Of a stretch of 64,000 nucleotides of DNA, positions 55,983 to 64,000 are shown piece by piece. The position numbers and the translations under genes are program-made. How positions within the stretch are numbered: position 1 is the stretch's first letter; the number at the start of each line of letters is the position of its first letter. Source of the stretch: Actinomyces sp. HPA0247 (GTDB lineage Bacteria; Actinomycetota; Actinomycetes; Actinomycetales; Actinomycetaceae); NCBI GenBank assembly GCA_000411415.1, contig KE150451.1:200872-264871 (forward strand), in the 5' to 3' direction. The notes under the pieces are model-generated. The model did no database searches and was not told the origin of the DNA. It saw nothing but the letters and a program-made list of their open reading frames with translations.

Positions 55983-56997
55983 AGCGCACGCGCGAGGCGA
56001 CGACGTTGTTGTAGGCCTCGGTGATCTCCTCGCCGGTGATCATTTCGACCTGCGGGATGACGCCGTGCTCGGCGCAGAAGTCCAGCATCTCCTGGGTTTC
56101 GGCGATGCCGCCGATCTGGGAGCCCGCGAAGGACTTGCCGCCGTTGACGAAGGCGCGCAGCGGCAGGGAGACGGGCTCGGTGGGTAGGCCCACGTCGACG
56201 AAGACACCGTAGGGGCGCAGGGCGGCCATGTATCCGGCGTAGTCGAGGCCGTCGGCGGACACGGTGCACAGGATGAGGTCGAAGGATCCACGCAGCGATT
56301 CGAGGGTCCCCTCTTCGCTGGTCGCGTAGAAGTGGTCGGCACCGAAGCGGCGGGCGTCGGCTTCCTTGGAGCGGCCGTGAGAGATAACGGAGACGTCCGC
56401 GCCCATGGCCTTGGCGATCTGCACGCCCACGTGCCCGAGGCCGCCCATGCCGAGGATAGCCACGCGCGAGCCGGGTCCCACCTGATAGTGCTTGAGCGGG
56501 GAGTAGGTGGTGATACCGGCGCACAGGAGGGGCGCGCAAGCCGCAAAGTCCAGTTCGGACGGGATGTGCAGCGCGAAGTCCTCGCGCACGGTGAAGCCGC
56601 GCGAGTAGCCGCCGGTCGTCGGGTTTCCGTCGGCGTCGGCGCGGTAGGTCCACAGGGTGCCCGGCGTCGAGGTGCACCACTGCTCGTAGCCGGATTCGCA
56701 CATCTCGCAGGAGCCGCAGGATCCAACCAGGCAGCCGACGCCCACGCGGTCCCCCACCTTGAACTTGGTGACGCCGGGGCCGACCTTGGCGACGGTGCCG
56801 ACGAACTCGTGGCCGGGCACGAGGGGGTAGACGACGGGACCCCACTCGCCGCGGGCAGAGTGAATATCGGAGTGGCAGATGCCCGCATAGGCGACATCGA
56901 AGTAGATCTCACCCTCGCCGGGCTCGCGAATGTCGATCTGCAGGGGGTGGAACTGGGTGGTGGCATCGTCGCATCCATAGGCGATCACGCGGGGCAT
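55939..56997 (-). CDS. Zinc-dependent alcohol dehydrogenase, cinnamyl-alcohol/AdhC type
   Basis: A 352-residue medium-chain dehydrogenase. Catalytic zinc ligands are in AGICHSDIHSARGEWGP and the GHE of PGHEFVG. The structural zinc cysteines are in CLVGSCGSCEMCESG and the following WC. The cofactor site is GMGGLGHVGVQIA. The residues after the second beta strand (SHGRSK) suggest NADP(H). It oxidises or reduces small alcohols and aldehydes. It is monocistronic. Confidence 0.9.
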   Translation of the reverse strand: MPRVIAYGCDDATTQFHPLQIDIREPGEGEIYFDVAYAGICHSDIHSARGEWGPVVYPLVPGHEFVGTVAKVGPGVTKFKVGDRVGVGCLVGSCGSCEMCESGYEQWCTSTPGTLWTYRADADGNPTTGGYSRGFTVREDFALHIPSELDFAACAPLLCAGITTYSPLKHYQVGPGSRVAILGMGGLGHVGVQIAKAMGADVSVISHGRSKEADARRFGADHFYATSEEGTLESLRGSFDLILCTVSADGLDYAGYMAALRPYGVFVDVGLPTEPVSLPLRAFVNGGKSFAGSQIGGIAETQEMLDFCAEHGVIPQVEMITGEEITEAYNNVVASRVRYRYVVDTSTFPETA

Positions 56998-57049
56998 GAC
57001 AACTCCTTTGTCCGGTCAAATGAGGATGCTACAAGCATACAGCAGAAAC

Positions 57050-57076
57050 AAAAACCCCGGCGCACTAGCGCCGGGG
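57050..57076 (-). terminator. Terminator of tRNA-His
   Basis: CCCCGGCGC (57055-57063) pairs with GCGCCGGGG (57068-57076); on the minus strand it is followed by TTTTTG. It lies four bases after the encoded CCA. Confidence 0.85.
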
Positions 57077-57079
57077 CAA

Positions 57080-57156
57080 TGGGGTGGCTGACGGGACTCG
57101 AACCCGCGACGTCCTGGACCACAACCAGGTGCTCTACCAACTGAACTACAGCCACC
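57080..57156 (-). tRNA. tRNA-His (GTG)
   Basis: The acceptor stem GTGGCTG pairs with CAGCCAC and has the extra 5' G opposite C, characteristic of tRNA-His. The anticodon loop TTGTGGT carries GTG, and CCA is encoded. Confidence 0.96.
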
Positions 57157-57246
57157 ATCGTGTCGCCATGAAGGCAACGGGTAGAGCTTAGCACTACCCA
57201 TCCGAGATTGAAAACTCGAGCACTACCCTCACGGCGGTGGCGTGCG

Positions 57247-58164
57247 TCACCAGTGGGCGCGAGCGGAGATTGCGTCGGCGAAATTACCGAGCGCGTGGGG
57301 GGTGGCACCCAGGTACAGGTCCGCGTCCACGAGGGAGACCTCCATGACCAGGAAGGAGCCCTTACCGTCGGGAACCAGGTCCACGCGGTTGAACAGGAAC
57401 TGCTCATCATGGCCCAGGCGGGAGCGCACGTAGCCGTGCAGGACGCGGCGAATTTCCTCGCCCCACTGCCACGCGACCGAGTCAGCGGCTTCGGCGGTCA
57501 CCACGGCCTCGTGCATCTCCGGGTTGGTGACGGAGGCAGGGTGCAGGGCCGAGCGCTTCTCGACGGCGTGGGAGACCAGTCCGTTGAAGAAGACGAGCGA
57601 GATCTCGCCGTGCAGGTCGATTTCCTCAACATAGCGCTGGAGCATGACCGAGCGGCCGTTGCCCAGCAGCCCCTGCACCTGGCGCATGGCGGCCTGGCGC
57701 TGGCGCGTGTCCACGGTCGTGTAGCGGCCGATGTCGCGCACGCCGGAGGAGACCGCGGGCTTGACGACGAACTCGCCGAAAGCCGGGAAACGCGTGTGGA
57801 TCTGGTGCTTGGAGAGCTTCTGCTCGGGCTCGAGCCAATTCGTGGGAATCGTCGGCATACCGAGAGCTGCCAGATCCCTCAGGTAGTGCTTATCCGTGTT
57901 CCAGTTGAGCACGTCCTTGGAGTTCTGCACGCGGGTCAGCTGACGGGTCCACTCGAGGAAGGCCTGGCGGTCGGAGGCATAGTCGGACACCGAACGCACG
58001 ACGACCATGCCGGCCTCGGACCAGTCGACGTCGGGATCGTTCCACACCTTGATCTGGGGGTCGCAACCGCGCGACGCCAGCTCATCGAGCAGGCCCTCCT
58101 CGCCGGGGAACAGGTGGGGCATGGACGAGCAGGTCACCAGGGTGACTTTGGGGTGAGCCGTCAT
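57247..58164 (-). CDS. ATP-grasp enzyme, RimK-like
   Basis: A 305-residue ATP-grasp protein. Nucleotide-binding segments are visible: NWNTDKHYLRDLAALGMPTIPT, the Lys/Gly-rich loop FGEFVVKPAVSSGVRDIGRY, and the late metal-binding FNRVDLVPDGKGSFLVMEVSL. This resembles the RimK/DcsG branch, which joins a carboxylate to an amine. It lies 52 bases downstream of ddl in the same direction, so a role with amino acids or peptidoglycan building blocks is possible. The substrate is unknown. Confidence 0.75.
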   Translation of the reverse strand: MTAHPKVTLVTCSSMPHLFPGEEGLLDELASRGCDPQIKVWNDPDVDWSEAGMVVVRSVSDYASDRQAFLEWTRQLTRVQNSKDVLNWNTDKHYLRDLAALGMPTIPTNWLEPEQKLSKHQIHTRFPAFGEFVVKPAVSSGVRDIGRYTTVDTRQRQAAMRQVQGLLGNGRSVMLQRYVEEIDLHGEISLVFFNGLVSHAVEKRSALHPASVTNPEMHEAVVTAEAADSVAWQWGEEIRRVLHGYVRSRLGHDEQFLFNRVDLVPDGKGSFLVMEVSLVDADLYLGATPHALGNFADAISARAHW

Positions 58165-58216
58165 AGTTATCTTTCTATCGTGGGGTGAAGGAATTAACGA
58201 GGCGATGGCTGGGAAC

Positions 58217-59353
58217 TCAGCGCAAGCCGAGCGGGCGCTGCGCGGCCTCGGTGAGAAGTTCGCTGAGCAGGTCCGGGTAGGACAGGCCTGCGGCAGCCCA
58301 CATCTGCGGGTACATCGAGATGGGGGTGAAACCGGGCATCGTGTTCACTTCGTTGATGATGACGGTGTCGGTGGCCTCGTCGAGGAAGAAGTCGACGCGC
58401 GCCAGGCCCTCACATTCGAGCGCATCGAAGGCACGCCACGCGGTTTCACGGATGCGATCGGCGTACTCGTCAGACACGTTCGCCGGGCAGGACAGGCCCA
58501 CGACATCGTCGACGTACTTGTGCTCGTAGTCGTAGAACTCGCCCTCGGGGATGACGATTTCACCCAGGGGCGCGGTGCCGCTACGCCAGTCGGAGCGCGA
58601 TCCGAGGACACCGCACTCGACCTCGCGGCCGGAGATGGAGGCCTCGACGATGATGCGCGGGTCGTGGTTCGCAGCCTCCTTGATGGCCACGGGCAGGTCC
58701 TCGCGGCAGGTGACGCGCGAGATACCGACCGACGAGCCGGCGCGGCATGGCTTGACGAAGACGGGGAATCCGAGGCGCTCGATGCGGTCCATGCACGCGG
58801 AGGCGTCAGCCTCCCACTGACGAGCCGTGATCAGCTCCCAGTGGCCCACGTCAATACCGGCAGCCGCGAGCACGGTCTTGGTCAGGTGCTTGTCCATCGA
58901 CACCGCCGAGGAGGTCACGCCGCAGCCCACGTAGCGCACACCGGCCATCTCGAAGAGGCCCTGGATGGTGCCGTCCTCGCCGTAGGGGCCGTGCAGAAGC
59001 GGGAAGACAATGTCCACGTGACCCAAATCCTCCACGCTGACGACACGCGAATCCGGCGCGTCCGGGTCGCCCTCGTACGTGAGCTCGACGAGGTTGCCCT
59101 CGCCCGGGGTCAGGGCCACACGGGTGGATCCAGCGGTGACGGACTGACCCTTCCCGTCCTTGAATTCCAGCGCCGACGGGTCGTCAGCGACGCGCACCCA
59201 CTGGCCGTCACGCGTGATGCCCAGCGGGATGACATCCCACTTGGTGCGGTCAATGGCGGTGAGGATGCCGGCGGCGGTCGAGCAGGAGATTTCGTGCTCG
59301 GAGGAGCGTCCACCAAAAACGATGAGGACACGAGGACGAGAAATTGCAGTCAT
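58217..59353 (-). CDS. ddl: D-alanine--D-alanine ligase
   Basis: A 378-residue ATP-grasp enzyme that joins two D-alanines for peptidoglycan. Motifs are VLIVFGGRSSEHEIS, HGPYGEDGTIQGLFE, FVKPCRAGSSVGIS and the metal-binding INEVNTMPGFTPISMYP. The ATG at 59351-59353 gives the normal length. It lies 50 bases after gpsA, so gpsA-ddl-ATP-grasp read as one operon. The bound-loop residue pattern (KYVDDVVGLSCPAN, with EGEFYDYEHKY) fits a D-Ala-D-Ala rather than D-Ala-D-Lac ligase. Confidence 0.95.
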   Translation of the reverse strand: MTAISRPRVLIVFGGRSSEHEISCSTAAGILTAIDRTKWDVIPLGITRDGQWVRVADDPSALEFKDGKGQSVTAGSTRVALTPGEGNLVELTYEGDPDAPDSRVVSVEDLGHVDIVFPLLHGPYGEDGTIQGLFEMAGVRYVGCGVTSSAVSMDKHLTKTVLAAAGIDVGHWELITARQWEADASACMDRIERLGFPVFVKPCRAGSSVGISRVTCREDLPVAIKEAANHDPRIIVEASISGREVECGVLGSRSDWRSGTAPLGEIVIPEGEFYDYEHKYVDDVVGLSCPANVSDEYADRIRETAWRAFDALECEGLARVDFFLDEATDTVIINEVNTMPGFTPISMYPQMWAAAGLSYPDLLSELLTEAAQRPLGLR

Positions 59354-59403
59354 GGGTCCAAGACTACCGCGCGGAAGGCATCTGTCGCCCGCGTGCACAC
59401 CGT

Positions 59404-60423
59404 TCAGACGAGCTCGATTTTCCAGCCGTCCATCTTTTGCGGGCGTGCCAGCAGCATACGGCCCATGTCCTCGATGCTCGCCCGCCCCTCAACAACCTCG
59501 ACGACGGCACCCGTGATCGGCATGTCGACTCCCACGGAGGCGGCGACCTGCAGGATCGGGGCGGCCGAGGCAACGCCCTCGACGACGCCCGGGGACAACG
59601 CCAGGGCCTCGGCCAGGCCCATGCCGGAGCCGAGGCGGTGGCCGAGAGAGAAGTTACGCGAGAGCCGCGATGAACACGTGGCGACGAGGTCGCCGATGCC
59701 GGACAGGCCCGCGAAGGTCGCGGGGTCCGCGCCGAGTGCGGTACCCAGTCGCGTCATCTCGGCCAGGCCGCGGGTGATGAGGGTCGAGCGCGTGTTAATA
59801 CCGAGCCCCATGCCCTCGGCCGCGCCGATAGCGACAGCGATGACGTTCTTGGTAGCGCCCGCCATCTCGGTGCCCACAACGTCGGTGGACACGTAGGGGC
59901 GGAAGTAGGAGTTGTGGCAGGCCTTCGCGATCTCCTTGGCGAGCTCCACGTCTGACGCCGCGACGACCGTCGCCGTGGGCTGACGCTCCGCAATCTCGCG
60001 CGACAGATTCGGGCCAGACAGGACCGCGATGCGAGAGGCTGGCACGCCCGAGGCCTCGGCGATAATCTCGTCGACGCGCTTGAGGGAGCCGAGCTCGAGG
60101 CCCTTGGCCAGGGACAGTAGGGCGACGCCGGGCGCAAAAGCCTCGCGGGCGGCACTCAGGGTGGCGCGCACGGCCTTGACGGGCACGGCGACGACGACGA
60201 GCTCACGCCCGGCCACGGCCTCGGTAATCTCGGCGGTCGCACTGATGCGATCCGACAGCGCGATGCCCGGCAGGTACGTCGGGTTCTCTCCCCCGTTGAT
60301 GAACGAGATGGTGTCGGCGTTGCGCCCCCACATGGTCACGTCCACACCCGCGTCGGCGAGCACCTGCGCGAACGTCGTGCCCCATGCGCCCGTTCCCAGA
60401 ACGGCTGCTGTTGCCAAAGTCAT
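59404..60423 (-). CDS. gpsA: Glycerol-3-phosphate dehydrogenase [NAD(P)+]
   Basis: A 339-residue enzyme that reduces DHAP to sn-glycerol-3-phosphate for phospholipid synthesis. The Rossmann motif is AVLGTGAWGTTFAQVL. The active-site Lys is in GATKNVIAVAIGAAEGMG, and GLSGIGDLVATCSS follows. The start ATG has GGAGG 7 bases upstream. It heads gpsA-ddl. Confidence 0.95.
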   Translation of the reverse strand: MTLATAAVLGTGAWGTTFAQVLADAGVDVTMWGRNADTISFINGGENPTYLPGIALSDRISATAEITEAVAGRELVVVAVPVKAVRATLSAAREAFAPGVALLSLAKGLELGSLKRVDEIIAEASGVPASRIAVLSGPNLSREIAERQPTATVVAASDVELAKEIAKACHNSYFRPYVSTDVVGTEMAGATKNVIAVAIGAAEGMGLGINTRSTLITRGLAEMTRLGTALGADPATFAGLSGIGDLVATCSSRLSRNFSLGHRLGSGMGLAEALALSPGVVEGVASAAPILQVAASVGVDMPITGAVVEVVEGRASIEDMGRMLLARPQKMDGWKIELV

Positions 60424-60487
60424 CGAGACCTCCTTGTCAGGGCCATTCTACTAGGATTGAATCAACCGACTGTTACCAGGAGGAACT

Positions 60488-61129
60488 GTGTCTCACCGCC
60501 GATCTCTCGCCGCGAGCGCAGTCGCCTGTGCGCTCTTACTCGGCGCATGCACACCCGGGGCCCGCACGAACGCGCCTCAGTCAGCTCCGGCCTCGTCGGG
60601 TGCCTCCCACTCCCCCGCTGCGTCTGCGTCCACGTCCGCGAGCGAGGCTCCCGCTGCTGAGCCGGGGCTTGACAGCACGAGGCCGATCAACGCCGACAAC
60701 TGGATGTCGAGTGTGGAGGGGTTGCCGCCGGTGCGCTCGGATGATCCGGCCAAGGCCCTGGCGCTCACGGGGATCCGCGCGGCGGCCCACGAGGGGTTCA
60801 CGCGCGTCGTCCTGGAATTTTCGGGCGAGGGAACGCCGGGGGTATGGAGTGCGGCCTGGGCGGATGAGGCCGTCGAACAGGGCCGAGGCCTGCCCATCCA
60901 GGTAGAGGGAGGAGCGGTCCTGGATCTGGTCATCGACGGCACCCCCATGACGGCCTCCAACACCGCCTACCCGAGCGGGACGCATACGCGCGCCGGGGAC
61001 CTTGATATCGTCTCGGACGGCTCCTTCGAGGACAACACGCACGTCGTCATCGGCGCGCCGACCGCGCGCGAGTTCCAGATTGGGTTCCTATCCAATCCGG
61101 TGCGCATGGTGATCGATATCCGCGATTAG
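60488..61129 (+). CDS. AMIN-like-domain lipoprotein
   Basis: A 213-residue exported lipoprotein (lipobox LLGAC, C21) with a Ser/Ala/Pro linker. The ~120-residue beta-rich domain (GIRAAAHEGFTRVVLEFSGEG to PVRMVIDIRD) is the AMIN-like type, a suspected cell-wall or protein-binding domain. The GTG start has AGGAGGAA before it. It is transcribed against its neighbours, and its stop overlaps that of plsC by 4 bases. Confidence 0.8.
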   Translation: MSHRRSLAASAVACALLLGACTPGARTNAPQSAPASSGASHSPAASASTSASEAPAAEPGLDSTRPINADNWMSSVEGLPPVRSDDPAKALALTGIRAAAHEGFTRVVLEFSGEGTPGVWSAAWADEAVEQGRGLPIQVEGGAVLDLVIDGTPMTASNTAYPSGTHTRAGDLDIVSDGSFEDNTHVVIGAPTAREFQIGFLSNPVRMVIDIRD

Positions 61130-61899
61130 CCCTTCTTGCGGGCTTTCTTCGCTTTCTTTGCCTTTTTGGCGAGTTCTTCCTCCCACCAGGGTCCGGCCTG
61201 CGTGGCGGGGTCCCAAACCTTCTCGGGAACGGGCAGACCACGCAGCTTGCCCACGCCCGCACGCACGGCGTCGCTGATGCGCTTGGTCGCCTCGTTGACG
61301 GCCTCGTGGTCCTCGGAGCCGGCGGGGCTCATCAGGTCGGAGAGGTCGACCGGCTCACCGAAGTGGTAGGAAACGGGCCGACCCGGGCGCATGTCGATGC
61401 CCTTGGCGTTGTAGGGGGCCATGATGTCCTGCGGTCCCCACTGCGAGACGGGGATGACAGGCACGCCCGTGTCGAGGGCCAGGCGGGCGGCGCCGGACTT
61501 GAACTCCATCGGCCACTGGTCGGGGTCGCGCGTGAGCGTGCCTTCGGGGAAGATGCCGACGACCTCACCGGCTTTCAAGGCCTCGCGAGTGGGGGCTAGG
61601 ACGGCGGAGGGGTTGGAGTCGCGGTTAACGGGGATCAGTCCCATTCCCTTGATGATCCAGCCGAACACGGGCACGGAGAACATCGACTTTTTCGCCAGGA
61701 AGCGCACGGCGGTGTCGCGCTTCATGAAGTACCAGCACAGGCACAGCGGGTCGACGTTGGACAGGTGGTTGGGGACCAGGAGAAAGCCGCCCTCGGCGGG
61801 AAGATTCTCTTCACCGCTCACGGTGAACTTGATCCAGGGCGTCATGATGGGCGTCAGTACGCCCTTCGCGAAGGTGTAAAAGCCGGAGACAGCACTCAT
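61126..61899 (-). CDS. plsC: 1-acyl-sn-glycerol-3-phosphate acyltransferase
   Basis: A 257-residue membrane-associated enzyme that makes phosphatidic acid. The catalytic HX4D is NHLSNVDPLCL and the glycerol-phosphate loop is IFPEGTLTR. The C-terminus is unusually lysine-rich (ELAKKAKKAKKARKKG), probably a lipid-contact tail. The order plsC...gpsA-ddl is conserved in actinobacteria, here interrupted by the AMIN-like gene on the other strand. Confidence 0.9.
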   Translation of the reverse strand: MSAVSGFYTFAKGVLTPIMTPWIKFTVSGEENLPAEGGFLLVPNHLSNVDPLCLCWYFMKRDTAVRFLAKKSMFSVPVFGWIIKGMGLIPVNRDSNPSAVLAPTREALKAGEVVGIFPEGTLTRDPDQWPMEFKSGAARLALDTGVPVIPVSQWGPQDIMAPYNAKGIDMRPGRPVSYHFGEPVDLSDLMSPAGSEDHEAVNEATKRISDAVRAGVGKLRGLPVPEKVWDPATQAGPWWEEELAKKAKKAKKARKKG

Positions 61900-61949
61900 G
61901 GCTTCATTCTACGGGGACCACTCCACCGGCGCGCACGCCCGCATCGACC

Positions 61950-62912
61950 TCACACGAGGACGGAAACAACTCCTGGAGCGACGTCCACGGTAAAGGGAAT
62001 CGAGGCGACGCGATCCCCATCTGCCATGGCGATGGTTCCAGCCGGCGCAGCGAAAGAAACAACACGCGCGCTCTCCACTTCAATGGCGGGATGCGTCTTC
62101 GCCCGTCCGGCGACAACGCTGGCAAGCACCGGCAGAGCGCGAGACATAGGCAGGGGCCCCACGTGGCACACCTCGAGAATGCCGTCGTTCATGTCGGAGG
62201 AATCCACCAGGGTGATACCGCCGCCGAAACGCCCGGAATTCGACACCGACGCGATCCAGCCGCTCATGTTGCGCTCGCGCCCATCCACGGTCGCCACAAT
62301 GTCGGTGGGTTCGTGCGAGGCCAGTGCTGCGAACGCCCCGTAGCCGTAGGCCAGCGGTCCAGACGTCAGCGAGGACTCGTTGGCGAGAATATTCGCGCGA
62401 GCATCCAGACCGATCGAGACGACGCCGAGGGCGAGGCGCACGCCCTCACGCGAACGCACCCACATACCGTCCAGGGGACGCACCCGGGAGGTCAGGGAAT
62501 CGGAGGAGAGCGCCCCGGCCTCGTCGGACGTCAAGCCGAGGCGCGCCAGGGAGCGTGCGCGGGCCAGCGGATCCGTGCCGATTCCCAGCGCGCGGCACAG
62601 GTCGTTGCCGCGCCCGCCCGGGAGGGGAGCGAAAATCGCGTCGGACTCGTGGCACCCGCGCGCAACCGCGCTCAGGTAGCCGTCCCCACCCAAGGCCGCG
62701 ACGATCGAACCCGCCACAACCCCACCGGCGATCGCCGCCGGGTCGTCGCCGGGAGTCGTCAGGCGAACCGCGACCTCCCAGCCGCCGCCGCGCAGGATGC
62801 GCACGATGCGCGGGCCCAGGCGCACGCTGCGCCCGCCCGCCGACATCGACGAGACCAGCAACAAAATGCTGCGTCGCGCGCCCGATGCGCCCGATGCGCC
62901 CGATGCGCCCAT
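61950..62912 (-). CDS. Diacylglycerol kinase-family lipid kinase
   Basis: A 320-residue DagK/YegS-type kinase. The nucleotide site is VAALGGDGYLSAVARG (GGDGx) and the next motif APLPGGRGNDLCRALG (GxGND). A beta-sandwich C-terminal domain follows (MADGDRVASIPFTV). It phosphorylates a lipid such as diacylglycerol or polyprenol. The ATG at 62910-62912 lies 4 bases after the murA stop, so it is the second gene of murA-dagK. Its start codes for a repeated Gly-Ala-Ser. Confidence 0.85.
   Translation of the reverse strand: MGASGASGASGARRSILLLVSSMSAGGRSVRLGPRIVRILRGGGWEVAVRLTTPGDDPAAIAGGVVAGSIVAALGGDGYLSAVARGCHESDAIFAPLPGGRGNDLCRALGIGTDPLARARSLARLGLTSDEAGALSSDSLTSRVRPLDGMWVRSREGVRLALGVVSIGLDARANILANESSLTSGPLAYGYGAFAALASHEPTDIVATVDGRERNMSGWIASVSNSGRFGGGITLVDSSDMNDGILEVCHVGPLPMSRALPVLASVVAGRAKTHPAIEVESARVVSFAAPAGTIAMADGDRVASIPFTVDVAPGVVSVLV
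62881..62907. repeat. 9-bp tandem repeat at the lipid-kinase N-terminus
   Basis: CCCGATGCG is repeated three times (62881-62907) just inside the start codon and encodes Gly-Ala-Ser units. The unit is a multiple of three, so slippage would not shift the frame. Confidence 0.8.
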
Positions 62913-62916
62913 GATC

Positions 62917-64000
62917 TCAGGCGTCCAGGTAACGCACGCGCGCATCCAGCTGATGGAGCTTGCGCGTGAAGTGCTCGTAGCCGCGCGAAATCACGTCGAT
63001 ACCCGACACGGTGGACGTGCCCGTCGCGGTCAGGGCCGCAATCAGGTGCGAGAAACCGCCGCGCAGATCCGGAACCTCAATATCCGCGCTGTGCAGCGGG
63101 GTCGGACCCGAGATGACGGCCGAGTGGTAGTAGTTCTTCTGACCGAAACGGCAGGGGGTCCCACCCAGGCACTCGCGGTAGACCTGAATGTTCGCACCCA
63201 TCTTGCGCAGCGCCTCGGTGAAACCGAAACGGTTCTCGTACACGGTCTCGTGCACGATCGATAGGCCCTCGGCCTGGGTGAGCGCCACGACGAGGGGCTG
63301 CTGCCAGTCCGTCATGAAGCCCGGGTGCACGGCGGTCTCCAGGGCGATCGAGTGCAGCGGCTCACCCGGGTGGTAGAAGCGAATGCCATCAGCGTCGATG
63401 TCGAAGGCGCCGCCCACCTTGCGGAAGGTGTTGAGGAACGTCGTCATGTCGGGCTGGTGAGCACCGCGCACGTAGATGTCGCCGCGGGTAGCCAGGGCAG
63501 CCGCGGCCCACGAGGCGGCCTCGATACGATCCGGCAGGGCCGTGTGACGGTAGCCGGTCAGCTTCGCCACGCCCTCGATACGGATGGTGCGGTCCGTGTC
63601 CACCGAGATGATCGCGCCCATCTTCTGCAGGACGTTGATAAGGTCGAGGATCTCCGGCTCGATGGCCGCGCCCTTCAGCGTCGTGATGCCCTCGTTGCGC
63701 ACGGCCGTGAGCAGGGTCTGCTCGGTCGCGCCCACCGACGGGAACGGCAGCTCGATGATCGCGCCGTGCAGGCCGGAAGCGGGACGCTTGATGTGCACGC
63801 CGTCGGGCTGCTTGTCCACGATCGCGCCGAACTTGCGCAGCGTCTCCAGGTGGAAGTCGATGGGACGCCCACCAATTGCGCATCCACCCAGCTCGGGGAT
63901 GAAGGCCTCGCCCAGCTGGTGCAGCAGCGGGCCGCAAAACAGAATCGGAATGCGCGAAGCACCCGCGAGCGTGTCGATATCCGAGCGCGAAGCGATCTTG
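62917..64000 (-). CDS. murA: UDP-N-acetylglucosamine 1-carboxyvinyltransferase, N-terminal part missing
   Basis: The enzyme transfers enolpyruvate to UDP-GlcNAc, the first committed peptidoglycan step. About 360 residues are visible; the frame continues past the right edge. The PEP-binding, fosfomycin-targeted Cys is present in ELGGCAIGGRPIDFH. Other EPSP-synthase-fold segments include ALPDRIEAASWAAAAL, HPGFMTDWQQPLV and PDLRGGFSHLIAAL. It precedes the lipid kinase gene by 4 bases. Confidence 0.94.
   Translation of the reverse strand, partial: KIASRSDIDTLAGASRIPILFCGPLLHQLGEAFIPELGGCAIGGRPIDFHLETLRKFGAIVDKQPDGVHIKRPASGLHGAIIELPFPSVGATEQTLLTAVRNEGITTLKGAAIEPEILDLINVLQKMGAIISVDTDRTIRIEGVAKLTGYRHTALPDRIEAASWAAAALATRGDIYVRGAHQPDMTTFLNTFRKVGGAFDIDADGIRFYHPGEPLHSIALETAVHPGFMTDWQQPLVVALTQAEGLSIVHETVYENRFGFTEALRKMGANIQVYRECLGGTPCRFGQKNYYHSAVISGPTPLHSADIEVPDLRGGFSHLIAALTATGTSTVSGIDVISRGYEHFTRKLHQLDARVRYLDA

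Noticed and set aside
55538-56845. A 435-codon minus-strand frame overlapping adh and the IS end
   Set aside because: It is an out-of-frame shadow of adh made of Arg/Gly/Pro repeats and crosses a terminator, the ncRNA region and the IS boundary.
62881-62907. CRISPR-like repeat
   Set aside because: The units are only 9 bases, directly adjacent, without spacers, and inside a coding frame.

Overview
The window is GC-rich, densely packed DNA from an actinobacterium. Two ClpP paralogues with clpX and trigger factor, ValS without a T-box, actinobacterial MacAB-like and HerA-like (DUF853) genes, and very high third-position GC point to an Actinomyces/Schaalia-type organism. The genus is an inference; no 16S gene is present.

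Layout: 1-6.3 kb holds a SatD-family gene with a membrane protein, then lepA-trmB-hemW and a TPR protein. 6.5-9.3 kb holds a membrane-anchored PemK/MazF-like protein, rpsT and a complete IS3-family element. 9.3-18.7 kb holds a heterodimeric ABC exporter, holA, comEA-comEC and a HerA-like ATPase. 18.8-28.7 kb holds proC, a Na+/H+ antiporter-family transporter, and a peptide-uptake locus (M20 peptidase, binding protein, two permeases, double ATPase, C39-like peptidase). valS follows at 28.9-31.6 kb.

31.7-36.1 kb is an accessory patch. It has an AT-rich orphan gene behind a six-codon mini-ORF, a graveyard of ISL3, IS256 and IS3 remnants, and a Phd/ParE toxin-antitoxin pair with a probably leaderless, self-operated promoter. 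36.2-47.6 kb holds fadD, a MacAB-like operon, and a lac locus (GPH transporter, GH2 beta-galactosidase, LacI regulator). 47.7-52.5 kb holds chorismate mutase, clpX, clpP2-clpP1 and tig.

53.0-55.9 kb is the most interesting part. A small cassette sits between tRNA-Gly and an alcohol dehydrogenase gene and is bounded by 96-bp near-perfect direct repeats of the adh 3' end and its terminator. Inside is an Abi_2 (AbiF/AbiD-like) HEPN-motif gene, preceded by a putative terminator-ended non-coding RNA. The gene is interrupted near codon 12 by an intact IS1249-type element with perfect 25-bp inverted repeats and an 8-bp target duplication. Removing the insert restores a 317-codon reading frame exactly. 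This looks like a recently inactivated RNA-toxin/ncRNA defence module of the type thought to be related to Cas13 ancestry.

56-64 kb returns to core genes: adh, tRNA-His, an ATP-grasp enzyme beside ddl, gpsA, an AMIN-like lipoprotein, plsC, a lipid kinase and murA, which is cut by the right edge.
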